Assembly (NCBI GenBank): GCA_963921795.1
Contig: OY997651.1
Location: 51,790,518-51,854,517 of the forward strand
DNA from: Nannobrachium achirus
Lineage: Eukaryota; Chordata; Actinopteri; Myctophiformes; Myctophidae
DNA length: 64,000 nucleotides
Reading direction: 5' to 3'
Part shown: positions 33,500-46,080 of the stretch, piece after piece
Layout: the number at the start of each line of letters is the position of its first letter
Numbering within the stretch: position 1 is the first letter of the stretch
The notes under the pieces: generated by a model
The model's database searches: none
Seen by the model: the letters and a program-made list of their open reading frames with translations, nothing else
What the model was told of the DNA's origin: nothing
Program-made: the position numbers and the translations under genes

Positions 33500-34759
33500 A
33501 GAGGCAATGCCTGCTTGAAGAGATGTTGCGCTTGTAAGCTTCAGGCAGTACTTCTCAGCCAGAAGGTGGAGGTTCAATTTCTACTTCCTACACTACTATA
33601 CACTACACTACGATAGTTTTTTATTAACGTACTGTACTCTACCGTACATCGGTTTAAATAGCATTTTAATAATTAAAATAGGTTCCGGGCTGTAGCTTTA
33701 ATGAAGAAAAAAAGGAAAAGAAAAAAGGCATTAGACGTTGTTTGAGAATTGAGGTCCTTGGCCAGCTGACAGTGTGCGCAAAGATTTGACACTGATGGGT
33801 CAAGTTAGTAGTTTGAAATATTAGCTGCAGATAGTTATCATGGAGCAGATTAACTACTGACTGGATGGAATTAGCTGTGCACCTTCATGTGCCCCAGATG
33901 ACGGCTCCAGGCCCCTACTGACTTTGGTGACGCAATGGCCTTTCCACTAGAACCTCCCTTTGAGCAAAAAGAATATTTTCATACAAGATATCTGGGAATC
34001 TAAAGGCCATGCCCATGGCATTTGATGAACTCTTTATGCTCCCTGGAGGATGAACCCTACTGGTTATGGTGCAGGACTCTAAGGATGCTGGTATCATTTC
34101 GAAACATTTTCAACATTAGTGATGCATTAGTTTGCCTATATTGTTATTAATAATGATAATAATAGCTGATTTATATAGTGCTTTTCCAGGTACCAAAAAT
34201 TGCTTTACATAAAATAAAAACGAAATTAAACCAGTAAGACTCCCTAATCGGGAGATAAGCGACCGTAGGTGGCTTATCTCCACAAATAGGGCAAAAATGT
34301 GTTTTTCCAAAATCTTCCTGATCCATGTTGATGACATGAGTGTAGACATGCTGTGTAGTGATATTCGTGATTTTAGGGCAAAAACTGTAGGAGCAGTGTC
34401 CAAAAATGTGTTTTAAAAATCGGCCTGAAGGTGGCGCTAGAATAGGGCCATGTGAGAAATAACTTAGACCTGTGTTTCCCAAACTTTTTGCTCGAGACCC
34501 AAAAGAGAAATTAGACGTTTGCCCGGGACCTACACCAGTGAAAACAGCAGATCTACAAGCTCACAACGCGTTGCTTTATTAAGGGACCCATGCAGTGACT
34601 TTGGGTCACCGTGGAAATACATTTCTACCCTGAACTGGCTTTGTATTATTTGTATGCATAATGCCCAAACTGGAGCCTGGAGGAGGTCTGCTATTCAAAA
34701 TGTCACCGGTATAATTGGGTGTTTATTAATCCTGAACACGTTATGACGCAATATTTTAT
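33500..34759. other. No gene; scattered repeat pieces
   Basis: TTTATATAGTGCTTTTCCAG at 34170 is a LINE/SINE tail in reverse. GGGAGATAAGCGACC and GGTGGCTTATCTCC near 34250 form a hairpin. A lone left arm, GTGAAAACAGCAGATCTACA, lies at about 34537. GTTTCCCAAACTTTTTGCTC at 34473 looks like another element terminus. Confidence 0.5.
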
Positions 34760-34822
34760 GCTTTAAATATAAAAATCACACCCGTGTGAACTGAGCGGTG
34801 GTTCTCCCCCCCCCCCCCCCCC

Positions 34823-34876
<54 letters not shown>

Positions 34877-35030
34877 CCTGGACAACAGCGCCCCTCCCTT
34901 AACATGTGTGGGCAGAAAAGGTACTACACAGGCTTGAGGCTACATACAGACAAACAAACTAACTAACAAACAAACATACCTACACACACGGCCACGCTAT
35001 GGAGACGGTGTGACCACCGCTCAAAAAATA
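34760..35030. mobile_element. Inverted copy of the GAGCGGTGG element with C16 and (GT)n tracts
   Basis: CACACCCGTGTGAACTGAGC at the left and GGTGTGACCACCGCTCAAAA at the right are the family ends. CAACAGCGCCCCTCCCTTAA is the inverted family phrase. A C run lies at 34807-34822 and GT repeats at 34826-34875. A hairpin arm AATAGCAGATATACAAGCTC abuts its right end. Confidence 0.75.
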
Positions 35031-35183
35031 GCAGATATACAAGCTCACAGTGCCGCGCTGTCATCGCGCTATCATCGACAGAAAACAACAACTAAAACAC
35101 TTCTAGGTCCATTTCAGGTTTCAGTGCACAACAATCCGCCTTACCCTGTGTGTCAACATCATTGACAATAAGCCATAAGATCA

Positions 35184-35443
35184 TCGTCACTGACGGACAG
35201 AAACCTTGTATCTCCTAGTTTCAAATTTGTATGTTTTTTTTGCAAATTAAAGCCCTGCTTCATCATACGAGGCCGTCGCACAAAAGTAGTGAAAACAGCA
35301 GATCTACAAGCACACAACGCCTCGCGGTGCGAGGCGTTGTGTGCTTGCAGATCGGCTGTTTTCACTAGTTTAAATCATTTTTAAAATGATAAATACAAAA
35401 CGAACGGCTTTGGACGTACAAGGTTTCCACCCGACAACGACGA
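35184..35443. mobile_element. TCGTC-ended element, intact hairpin
   Basis: TCGTCACTGACGGACAGAAA to CCACCCGACAACGACGA. The central hairpin at 35290-35366 has arms AGATCTACAAGCACACAACG and its complement, with a short CTCGCGGTGCGAG tip. Confidence 0.88.
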
Positions 35444-35849
35444 TATGCTAGTTTTGGACGGCTCCACTTCAGTCGAGTGTTAAAAAGCTATGACCAAAAA
35501 AAAAAGTAGTGCGTAAATATCAAAGTACAATTGATCATCTTCCAGTTCGCATATTTCCCAGAAATCGATGTAGACCAGCCCGCCCCATTTCAGAAATCTA
35601 CCAGCTTACCGTGTAAGCTGGGGGGTTCACACAACAACGCTCACTGGGATGTCTTGTGGAGGCATTGACTACCACAGTGGTTCTCAAACATTTTCTTTTT
35701 ATTATTCATGAAAATCTTAGCTTTTTGGGGAATGTTTAATTTCTAATGTTTTTCTAAATAATAATAATTAGGAATGTAGGTCGGGACCAAGCCCCCAGAA
35801 CCCTGGGGGCGCCCTGAAACCAAATGGACATGGTGGCCGTTTTGAGGTA

Positions 35850-35985
35850 CTGCAGTTGGGTCTACTCACATGAACGCGCGTCTAGGCTTCTTTGTATTGA
35901 CGCGCGTTCATACCGGAAGTGCTCGTTCATGAAGCGCGTCCATGAACACAAATTAGGACGAAACATGCGTCACAGTAGACCCACT
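35850..35985. repeat. Inverted repeats around GAACGCGCGTC
   Basis: TGAACGCGCGTC at 35871 is mirrored by GACGCGCGTTCA ending 35910. A further GGGTCTACT/AGTAGACCC pair encloses the block. It may be a small foldback element; it is unusually CpG-rich for its surroundings. Confidence 0.6.
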
Positions 35986-36530
35986 ATGTCACGGTTTTAC
36001 TCCCCGGAAGGAGGGGTGAAAACGCCTCATGCGCTGGGTGAGCAACTCAATGCAAGTGGACAGGCGGGGATATCTGGTGTCCTCTCTATTCTTATTATAA
36101 CTCTATGGTCGGGGCCTGACCCAATATTTAGGAACCAGTGGACTACTACACATGTGATCTCTGAGGTGTCTGAGGCCCATGCAGGGCTAAACCCTGATTG
36201 TATGTTTAGCTGCATACGCCCGTGCTGAAAATGGCCGACCAAAAAAGCTCACAGCGCGTCGCGTATAGCGTAGCACCAGGCCATATTTGGCTAGGAGTTC
36301 AGCAGTCTCAAGTTGGCACCTCGACAGAGTGCAGTCTAGTTTTTTGAGTGGTACAACCGCTCCTACATCTGGCTTTGTCTGTTTGTACGTGTGTATGTGC
36401 CACAAATCCTGCCATTGGCCAAGCTTCGCCGGACGCTTAATGAAATGAAATCATAAAATGTATCAGCCATACAGCCATATTTCAGTGTGACCACGTTGGG
36501 TTTTTTCCTCCGTTGTGCATATGGTGGTTT

Positions 36531-37448
36531 TCACTGTTTACAGTGAAAATGTTTTTCTCCAGTGTGGATACACTGATGTCTCTTCAGGTGACCTAACTGA
36601 CTGAAACTCTTGTCACAATGTTTACAGTGAAAAGGTTTTTCTCCAGTGTGTGTACGCTGGTGACTCTTTAGGTTACCTAACTGACTGAAACTCTTGTCAC
36701 ACTGTTTACAGATGAAAAACCTTTCATTGACTGAAACTCTTGTCACATTCTTTACAGATGAAAGGTTTTTCTCCTGTGTGGATACGCTGATGACTTTTCA
36801 GGTGACCTAACTGACTGAAACTCTTGTCGCAATGTTTACAGTGAAAAGGGTTTTCTCCAGTGTGTGTACGCTGGTGACGCTTCAGGTGACATAACTGACT
36901 GAAACTCTTGTCACACTGTTTACAGATGAAAGGTTTCTCTCCAGTGTGGATACGCAGGTGTTTCTTCAGGTCACTTAACCAACTGAAACTCTTGTCACAC
37001 TCTTTACAGATGAAAGGTTTTTCTCCTGTGTGGGTACGCTGGTGACTCTTCAGGTGACCTAACTGACTGAAACTCTTGTCACACTCTTTACAGATGAAAG
37101 GTTTTTCTCCTGTGTGGATACGCTGGTGACTCTTCAGGTGAGTTAAATGACTGAAACTCTTGTCACACTGTCTACAGATGTGAGTCAGCAGCAGATGTGT
37201 CTTCACTTGTCCTGGTTGAGTTGAAGTCTTGGTAAACTTTTGATGACTGTGATGTGTTGGTTCGTCTGTGTCTCCTTGTTCCTGGCTGGGTACAATTCTG
37301 GTGATTTGCTGGAAGGAGTCCGAGGGGATCTCTCCATTTATGGGCATTTGGCAGTAGAGGTCGTCATGGCTAGAATCAGAACAGCAGGCCGTACTCTGGG
37401 CAGATCGAGACCACCTGGAGTGGTGGTTCATCATGAAATCTGCATCTA
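36531..37448 (-). pseudogene. C2H2 zinc-finger gene, array copy 1, disrupted by a deletion
   Basis: The exon opens with [14 protein letters not shown] and the leader shared by all copies, then fingers of the form C-x2-C-x12-H-x3-H joined by HTGEKPF. The first 236 codons (37434-36724) hold six complete fingers. About 40 bp is then missing inside the next finger relative to copy 2, and the frame stops at once (SFSQ-stop). Two more fingers remain out of frame down to 36531, ending FHCKQ-stop as in the other copies. A truncated protein could still be made, so 'pseudogene' is probable and not certain. Confidence 0.75.
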
Positions 37449-37680
37449 TACATGGACTGTTATAGGGGACAGAGATTTAGGTTCTGTTGGGTAATGGACA
37501 ATCTATTTATCCTCTCCTTCTCTTACGGCACTGAATAAGAACCTTCGCCTCTGTGGAATGAAGTGGAATTCAATTCAATATTTTCTAATCTTATACAAGC
37601 TGAGCTGAGCTCTGGTCTGACCTCACTCACAACACAAACGGTTGCCGTGCATTCCTGACAACACCGATGTGCGCAGGCTG

Positions 37681-38277
37681 CAGCCCCTAGCCTGGTTCCA
37701 GACTCGCTGAATCGCTAGCCACACCCCTTTAAGTTTTAGTTTTGGCGATTCAGGGAGTCTGGTGTTGCTCTCACTGAAGAGGTTTTCCTCGTTTGGAAAT
37801 CCGTACGGCGAATCAGCGTCGCTTCTCGGGGCTTGTGATCAGCGTGGGTGGGGTTTTCAAAGAACGCATGTGTGATTCCATGTAACCCAGCGCCGCCGCT
37901 GGACCAGACCGCACATTCCCAAACATAAACATTGCGTCGCCCGTCACGGTAATATGCGATCGTATCGATCTCGCTATGAAACATCAGTAGCAGACATGTT
38001 ATGTTGTGTTTGATTACTAGTTAGTAGCGCTCCTATTCTGCCTGTTTCTTTGGTTAGCAAGTAGCACTAGCAAGCAACAGGCTAGCCACTAGCCAGCCAC
38101 ATAACAACACTACGTCATCTGCTTTGCTACTGTTGTGTTGGTCAAACGGTGAAGCAATCGCAGAAGATTGCCTCTTTGGCAACGCCCATCCCAGAAATTG
38201 CCTTAGATGAAAGCAAGTTCAGACTGAATAATGGAGTGAAACAAAATGCAATTCAGGCTGAGTGTCAGGCTATGCCG
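37681..38277 (-). other. About 590-bp block with an 82-codon frame, in array units 1-4 only
   Basis: It runs from AGCCCCTAGCCTGGTTCCAG to TCAGGCTATGC. On the minus strand an 82-codon frame (37984-37736, starting MFHSEIDTIAYYRD) lies next to GCTAGC-rich, promoter-like sequence. The frame is kept in all four copies (also 41185-40937, 44722-44474 and 48259-48011), but the copies are too recent for this to show selection. Unit 5 joins GCGCAGGCTGC directly to CGCCCCTCCATATTTGGG, so the block is an insertion in units 1-4 or a deletion in unit 5. Confidence 0.55.
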
Positions 38278-38509
38278 CACCTCCATATTTGGGCAAGAGT
38301 GACATCATCAATATGTTTACAGTCTATGGGTTTGTTCCCTTGACACATCACTGTGACATCACAGGTGATATCACCTATGAAAAAGTCCATATATGGGTAT
38401 TCCCCAGAATCCCTTTTATGCCCATATATGAAGATCCCTGATGTCATCAATATGAGTGCATCTCTCCATTCCGACATGTCTCCTTTCCGACAGACACTAA
38501 CCCTATCTC

Positions 38510-38532
38510 TTACCCTAACCCTAACCTTAACC
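38510..38532. repeat. Short telomere-like (CCCTAA)n run
   Basis: TTACCCTAACCCTAACC is present at this spot and repeats in each later unit (about 41711, 45248 and 48785). It is only two to three units long, so it is a sequence coincidence or an old remnant. Confidence 0.6.
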
Positions 38533-38727
38533 TCTATGGAAGTGTTGCCACTCCGACAATATGGCAACATGTTGGAATGGAGAGCGCCCCCCCATCAATA
38601 TATATCACTGGCCAGATGGCCAAGACATGGCCCATATCTGTGTGGCTGGTTCATGTATGGGCATAAAAGATATTGTATGTTGTGATGTCAAGAGAACCAC
38701 TCTAACAGAATCCCTTTTATGCCCATG

Positions 38728-38992
38728 GGGAGGCTGTAGCTCAGGAGGTAGAGCAGGTTGGCCATTGATCCATGGGTTGGCCGTTCGATACCTGGCTCCT
38801 CCTGTCTTCATGTCAAAGTGTCCTTGGTCAAAGTGTCCTTGGGCAAGACACTGAACCCCAAGTTGCTCCCGGTGAGCTGGTTGGTGCCTTGCATGGTTTC
38901 CACCACCACGGTGTATGTGTGAATGGTTGGATGTAATGCACATTGTAATGCGCTTTGGATACAAAAAATCGCTATATAAATGCACCATTTAC
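38728..38992 (+). mobile_element. tRNA-derived SINE inside the array unit
   Basis: The head is GTAGCTCAGGAGGTAGAGCA with GGCCGTTCGATACC; the body is CCTTGGGCAAGACACTGAAC and TTGCTCCCGGTGAGCTGGTT; the tail is GCGCTTTGGATAC...CTATATAAATGCACC. Copies at the same place in the next units: 41929-42193, 45466-45730 and 49003-49267. A CAAAGTGTCCTTGG phrase is duplicated in tandem in all of them. The SINE predates the duplications. Confidence 0.9.
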
Positions 38993-39342
38993 CCATATAT
39001 GGAAATCCCTGGTGTCATCAATATTATACGCCCCGTGCTGAAAATGGCCGATCAAAAAGCTCACAGCGCGTCGCGTATAGCGTAGCACCAGGCCATATTT
39101 GGCTAGGAGTTCAGCAGTCTCAAGTGGGCACCTCGACAGAGTGCAGTCTAGTTTTTTGAGTGGTACAACCGCTCCTACATCTGGCTTTGTCTGTTTGTAC
39201 GTGTGTATGTGCCACAAATCCTGCCATTGGCCAAGCTTCGCCGGACGCTTAATGAAATGAAATCATAAAATGTATCAGCCATACAGCCATATTTCAGTGT
39301 GACCACGTTGGGTTTTTTCCTCCGTTGTGCATATGGTGGTTT

Positions 39343-40645
39343 TCACTGTTTACAGTGAAAAGGTTTTTCTCCAGTGTGGATACACTGATGTCTCTTCAGG
39401 TGACCTAACTGACTGAAACTCTTGTCACAATGTTTACAGTGAAAAGGTTTTTCTCCAGTGTGTGTACGCTGGTGACTCTTTAGGTTACCTAACTGACTGA
39501 AACTCTTGTCACACTGTTTACAGATGAAAGGTTTTTCTCCAGTGTGTGTATGCTGGTGACTCTTCAGGTTGCCTAACTGACTGAAACTCTTGTCACATTC
39601 TTTACAGATGAAAGGTTTTTCTCCTGTGTGGATACGCTGATGACTTTTCAGGTGACCTAACTGACTGAAACTCTTGTCGCAATGTTTACAGTGAAAAGGG
39701 TTTTCTCCAGTGTGTGTACGCTGGTGACGCTTCAGGTGACATAACTGACTGAAACTCTTGTCACACTGTTTACAGATGAAAGGTTTCTCTCCTGTGTGGA
39801 TACGCTGGTGACTCTTAAAGACCCATAACTGACTAAAACACTTGTCACATTCTGTACAGTGAAAAGGTTTCTCTCCGGTGTGGGTACGCTGGTGACGCTT
39901 CAGTACATCTAAGAAACTGAAACTTTTGTCACATTCTTTACAGATGAAAGGTTTTTCTCCAGTGTGGGTACGCTGGTGACTCTTCAGGTAACCTAATTGA
40001 CTGAAACTCTTGTCACACTCTTTACAGATGAAAGGTTTTTCTCCAGTGTGGATACGCAGGTGTTTCTTCAGGTCACTTAACCAACTGAAACTCTTGTCAC
40101 ACTGTTTACAGATGAAAGGTTTTTCTCCTGTGTGGATATGCTGGTGACTCTTCAGGTAAGGTAACTGACTAAAGCTCTTGTCACATTCTGTACAGTGAAA
40201 AGGTTTTTCTCCTGTGTGGGTACGCTGGTGACTCTTCAGGTGACTTAACTGACTGAAACTCTTGTCACACTCTTTACAGATGAAAGGTTTTTCTCCTGTG
40301 TGTATACGCTGGTGACTCTTCAGGTGCACTTAAATGACTGAAACTCTTGTCACACTGTCTACAGATGTGAGTCAGCAGCAGATGTGTCTTCACTTGTCCT
40401 GGTTGAGTTGAAGTCTTGGTAAACTTTTGATGACTGTGATGTATTGGTTCGTCTGTGTCTCCTTGCTCCTGGCTGGGTACAATTCTGGTGATTTGCTGGA
40501 AGGAGTCCGAGGGGATCTCTCCATTTATGGGCATTTGGCAGTAGAGGTCGTCATGGCTAGAATCAGAACAGCAGGCCGTACTCTGGGCAGATCGAGACCA
40601 CTCTCCTTCCTGGAGTGGTGGGTTCATCATGAAATCTGCATCTAC
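39343..40645 (-). pseudogene. C2H2 zinc-finger gene, array copy 2, frameshifted in the first finger
   Basis: The leader [17 protein letters not shown] is followed by the start of finger 1, where a one-base insertion (GTGCACTT against GTGACTT in copy 5; 40327 region) shifts the frame. The reading frame then ends after 118 codons. The remaining 11 complete fingers (39343-40329) stay open in another frame, but that frame has a stop just before it and begins at GTG, not ATG. A full product would need frameshifting or a corrected base. Finger helices at -1/2/3/6 include QSHS, QPYS, WSDK, QGYS, FDVR, QWVS and QCHR. Confidence 0.75.
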
Positions 40646-42543
40646 CTGTATACATGGACTGTTATAGGGGACAGAGATTTAGGTTCTGTTGCGTAATGGA
40701 CAATTTATTTAACCTCTCCTTCTCTTACGGCACTGAGTAAGAACCTTCGCCTCTGTGGAATAAGTGGAATTCAATTCAATATTTTCTAATCTTATACAAG
40801 CTGAGCTGAGCTCTGGTCTGACCTCACTCACAACACAAACGGTTGCCGTGCATTCCTGACAACACCGATGTGCGCAGACTGCAGCCCCTAGCCTGGTTCC
40901 AGACTCGCTAAATCGCTAGCCACACCCCTTTAAGTTTTAGTTTTGGCGATTCAGGGAGTCTGGTGTTGCTCTCACTGAAGAGGTTTTCCTCGTTTGGAAA
41001 TCCGTACGGCGAATCAGCGTCGCTTCTCGGGGCTTGTGATCAGCGTGGGTGGGGTTTTCAAAGAACGCATGTGTGATTCCATGTAACCCAGCGCCGCCGC
41101 TGGACCAGACCGCACATTCCCAAACATAAACATTGCGTCGCCCGTCGCGGTAATATGCGATCGTATCGATCTCGCTATGAAACATCAGTAGCAGACATGT
41201 TATGTTGTGTTTGATTACTAGTTAGTAGCGCTCCTATTCTGCCTGTTTCTTTGGTTAGCAAGTAGCACTAGCAAGCAACAGGCTAGCCACTAGCCAGCCA
41301 CATAACAACACTACGTCATCTGCTTTGCTACTGTTGTGTTGGTCAAACGGTGAAGCAATCGCAGAAGATTGCCTCTTTGGCAACGCCCATCCCAGAAATT
41401 GCCTTAGATGAAAGCAAGTTCAGACTGAATAATGGAGTGAAACAAAATGCAATTCAGGCTGAGTGTCAGGCTATGCCGCACCTCCATATTTGGGCAAGAG
41501 TGACATCATCAATATGTTTACAGTCTATGGGTTTGTTCCCTTGACACAACACTGTGACATCACAGGTGATATCACCTATGAAAAAGTCCATATATGGGTA
41601 TTCCCCAGAATCCCTTTTATGCCCATATATGAAGATCCCTGATGTCATCAATATGAGTGCATCTCTCCATTCCGACATGTCTCCTTTCCGACAGACACTA
41701 ACCCTATCTCTTACCCTAACCCTAACCTTAACCTCTATGGAAGTGTTGCCACTCCGACAATATGGCAACATGTTGGAATGGAGAGCGCCCCCCCATCAAT
41801 ATATATCACTGGCCAGATGGCCAAGACATGGCCCATATCTGTGTGGCTGGTTCATGTATGGGCATAAAAGATATTGTATGTTGTGATGTCAAGAGAACCA
41901 CTCTAACAGAATCCCTTTTATGCCCATGGGGAGGCTGTAGCTCAGGAGGTAGAGCAGGTTGGCCATTGATCCATGGGTTGGCCGTTCGATACCTGGCTCC
42001 TCCTGTCTTCATGTCAAAGTGTCCTTGGTCAAAGTGTCCTTGGGCAAGACACTGAACCCCAAGTTGCTCCCGGCGAGCTGGTTGGTGCCTTGCATGGTTT
42101 CCACCACCACGGTGTATGTGTGAATGGTTGGATGTAATGCACATTGTAATGCGCTTTGGATACAAAAAATCGCTATATAAATGCACCATTTACCCATATA
42201 TGGAAATCCCTGGTGTCATCAATATTATACGCCCCGTGCTGAAAATGGCCGATCAAAAAGCTCACAGCGCGTCGCGTATAGCGTAGCACCAGGCCATATT
42301 TGGCTAGGAGTTCAGCAGTCTCAAGTTGGCACCTCGACAGAGTGCAGTCTAGTTTTTTGAGTGGTACAACCGCTCCTACATCTGGCTTTGTCTGTTTGTA
42401 CGTGTGTATGTGCCACAAATCCTGCCATTGGCCAAGCTTCGCCGGACGCTTAATGAAATGAAATCATAAAATGTATCAGCCATACAGCCATATTTCAGTG
42501 TGACCACGCTGGGTTTTTTCCTCTGTTGTGCATATGGTGGTTT

Positions 42544-44182
42544 TCACTGTTTACAGAGAAAAGGTTTTTCTCCAGTGTGGATACGCTGATGTCTCTTCAG
42601 GTGACCTAACTGACTGAAACTCTTGTCACAATGTTTACAGTGAAAAGGTTTTTCTCCAGTGTGTGTACGCTGGTGACTCTTCAGGTTGCCTACATGACTG
42701 AAACTCTTGTCACATTCTTTACAGATGAAAGGTTTTTCTCCTGTGTGGATACGCTGATGACTCTTCAGGTGACCTAACTGACTGAAACTCTTGTCGCAAT
42801 GTTTACAGATGAAAGGTTTCTCTCCTGTGTGGATACGCTGGTGACTCTTAAAGACCCATAACTGACTAAAACACTTGTCACATTCTGTACAGTGAAAAGG
42901 TTTCTCTCCGGTGTGGGTACGCTGGTGACGCTTCAGTACATCTAAGAAACTGAAACTTTTGTCACATTCTTTACAGATGAAAGGTTTTTCTCCAGTGTGG
43001 GTACGCTGGTGACTCTTCAGGTGACCTAACTGACTGAAACTCTTGTCACACTGTTTACAGATGAAAGGTTTCTCTCCTGTGTGGATACGCTGGTGACTCT
43101 TAAAGACCCATAACTGACTAAAACACTTGTCACATTCTGTACAGTGAAAAGGTTTCTCTCCGGTGTGGGTACGCTGGTGACGCTTCAGTACATCTAAGAA
43201 ACTGAAACTTTTGTCACATTCTTTACAGATGAAAGGTTTTTCTCCAGTGTGGGTACGCTGGTGACTCTTCAGGTAACCTAACTGACTGAAACTCTTGTCA
43301 CACTCTTTACAGATGAAAGGTTTTTCTCCAGTGTGGATACGCAGGTGTTTTTTCAGGTCACTTAACCAACTGAAACTCTTGTCACACTGTTTACAGATGA
43401 AAGGTTTTTCTCCTGTGTGGATATGCTGGTGACTCTTCAGGTAACGTAACTGACTAAAGATCTTGTCACATTCTTTACAGATGAAAGGTTTTTCTCCAGT
43501 GTGGGTACGCTGGTGACTCTTCAGGTAACCTAATTGACTGAAACTCTTGTCACACTCTTTACAGATGAAAGGTTTTTCTCCAGTGTGGATACGCAGGTGT
43601 TTCTTCAGGTCACTTAACCAACTGAAACTCTTGTCACACTGTTTACAGATGAAAGGTTTTTCTCCTGTGTGGATATGCTGGTGACTCTTCAGGTAAGGTA
43701 ACTGACTAAAGCTCTTGTCACATTCTGTACAGTGAAAAGGTTTTTCTCCTGTGTGGGTACGCTGGTGACTCTTCAGGTGACTTAACTGACTGAAACTCTT
43801 GTCACACTCTTTACAGATGAAAGGTTTTTCTCCTGTGTGTATACGCTGGTGACTCTTCAGGTGCACTTAAATGACTGAAACTCTTGTCACACTGTCTACA
43901 GATGTGAGTCAGCAGCAGATGTGTCTTCACTTGTCCTGGTTGAGTTGAAGTCTTGGTAAACTTTTGATGACTGTGATGTATTGGTTCGTCTGTGTCTCCT
44001 TGCTCCTGGCTGGGTACAATTCTGGTGATTTGCTGGAAGGAGTCCGAGGGGATCTCTCCATTTATGGGCATTTGGCAGTAGAGGTCGTCATGGCTAGAAT
44101 CAGAACAGCAGGCCGTACTCTGGGCAGATCGAGACCACTCTCCTTCCTGGAGTGGTGGGTTCATCATGAAATCTGCATCTAC
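42544..44182 (-). pseudogene. C2H2 zinc-finger gene, array copy 3, same frameshift
   Basis: Leader and frameshift are as in copy 2 (insertion near 43864). The downstream open stretch (43866-42544) has 15 complete fingers. Two three-finger blocks are duplicated in tandem: x-WSDK-QGYS (with QPYS or QRYS first) and FDVR-QWVS-QGHS. The last partial finger ends FLCKQ-stop. A two-codon in-frame difference just 5' of MMNPP, compared with copies 1 and 5, suggests that coding begins in an upstream exon. Confidence 0.75.
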
Positions 44183-46080
44183 CTGTATACATGGACTGTT
44201 ATAGGGGACAGAGATTTAGGTTCTGTTGCGTAATGGACAATTTATTTAACCTCTCCTTCTCTTACGGCACTGAGTAAGAACCTTCGCCTCTGTGGAATAA
44301 GTGGAATTCAATTCAATATTTTCTAATCTTATACAAGCTGAGCTGAGCTCTGGTCTGACCTCACTCACAACACAAACGGTTGCCGTGCATTCCTGACAAC
44401 ACCGATGTGCGCAGGCTGCAGCCCCTAGCCTGGTTCCAGACTCGCTAAATCGCTAGCCACACCCCTTTAAGTTTTAGTTTTGGCGATTCAGGGAGTCTGG
44501 TGTTGCTCTCACTGAAGAGGTTTTCCTCGTTTGGAAATCCGTACGGCGAATCAGCGTCGCTTCTCGGGGCTTGTGATCAGCGTGGGTGGGGTTTTCAAAG
44601 AACGCATGTGTGATTCCATGTAACCCAGCGCCGCCGCTGGACCAGACCGCACATTCCCAAACATAAACATTGCGTCGCCCGTCGCGGTAATATGCGATCG
44701 TATCGATCTCGCTATGAAACATCAGTAGCAGACATGTTATGTTGTGTTTGATTACTAGTTAGTAGCGCTCCTATTCTGCCTGTTTCTTTGGTTAGCAAGT
44801 AGCACTAGCAAGCAACAGGCTAGCCACTAGCCAGCCACATAACAACACTACGTCATCTGCTTTGCTACTGTTGTGTTGGTCAAACGGTGAAGCAATCGCA
44901 GAAGATTGCCTCTTTGGCAACGCCCATCCCAGAAATTGCCTTAGATGAAAGCAAGTTCAGACTGAATAATGGAGTGAAACAAAATGCAATTCAGGCTGAG
45001 TGTCAGGCTATGCCGCACCTCCATATTTGGGCAAGAGTGACATCATCAATATGTTTACAGTCTATGGGTTTGTTCCCTTGACACAACACTGTGACATCAC
45101 AGGTGATATCACCTATGAAAAAGTCCATATATGGGTATTCCCCAGAATCCCTTTTATGCCCATATATGAAGATCCCTGATGTCATCAATATGAGTGCATC
45201 TCTCCATTCCGACATGTCTCCTTTCCGACAGACACTAACCCTATCTCTTACCCTAACCCTAACCTTAACCTCTATGGAAGTGTTGCCACTCCGACAATAT
45301 GGCAACATGTTGGAATGGAGAGCGCCCCCCCATCAATATATATCACTGGCCAGATGGCCAAGACATGGCCCATATCTGTGTGGCTGGTTCATGTATGGGC
45401 ATAAAAGATATTGTATGTTGTGATGTCAAGAGAACCACTCTAACAGAATCCCTTTTATGCCCATGGGGAGGCTGTAGCTCAGGAGGTAGAGCAGGTTGGC
45501 CATTGATCCATGGGTTGGCCGTTCGATACCTGGCTCCTCCTGTCTTCATGTCAAAGTGTCCTTGGTCAAAGTGTCCTTGGGCAAGACACTGAACCCCAAG
45601 TTGCTCCCGGCGAGCTGGTTGGTGCCTTGCATGGTTTCCACCACCACGGTGTATGTGTGAATGGTTGGATGTAATGCACATTGTAATGCGCTTTGGATAC
45701 AAAAAATCGCTATATAAATGCACCATTTACCCATATATGGAAATCCCTGGTGTCATCAATATTATACGCCCCGTGCTGAAAATGGCCGATCAAAAAGCTC
45801 ACAGCGCGTCGCGTATAGCGTAGCACCAGGCCATATTTGGCTAGGAGTTCAGCAGTCTCAAGTTGGCACCTCGACAGAGTGCAGTCTAGTTTTTTGAGTG
45901 GTACAACCGCTCCTACATCTGGCTTTGTCTGTTTGTACGTGTGTATGTGCCACAAATCCTGCCATTGGCCAAGCTTCGCCGGACGCTTAATGAAATGAAA
46001 TCATAAAATGTATCAGCCATACAGCCATATTTCAGTGTGACCACGCTGGGTTTTTTCCTCTGTTGTGCATATGGTGGTTT

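Noticed and set aside
33244..33577. Ser/Leu and Arg/Glu repeat proteins
   Set aside because: Both strands of a CT microsatellite give open frames by default.
38353..38685. 110- and 101-codon frames repeated in each array unit
   Set aside because: They overlap each other on opposite strands across simple repeats, and persist only because the units are recent copies.
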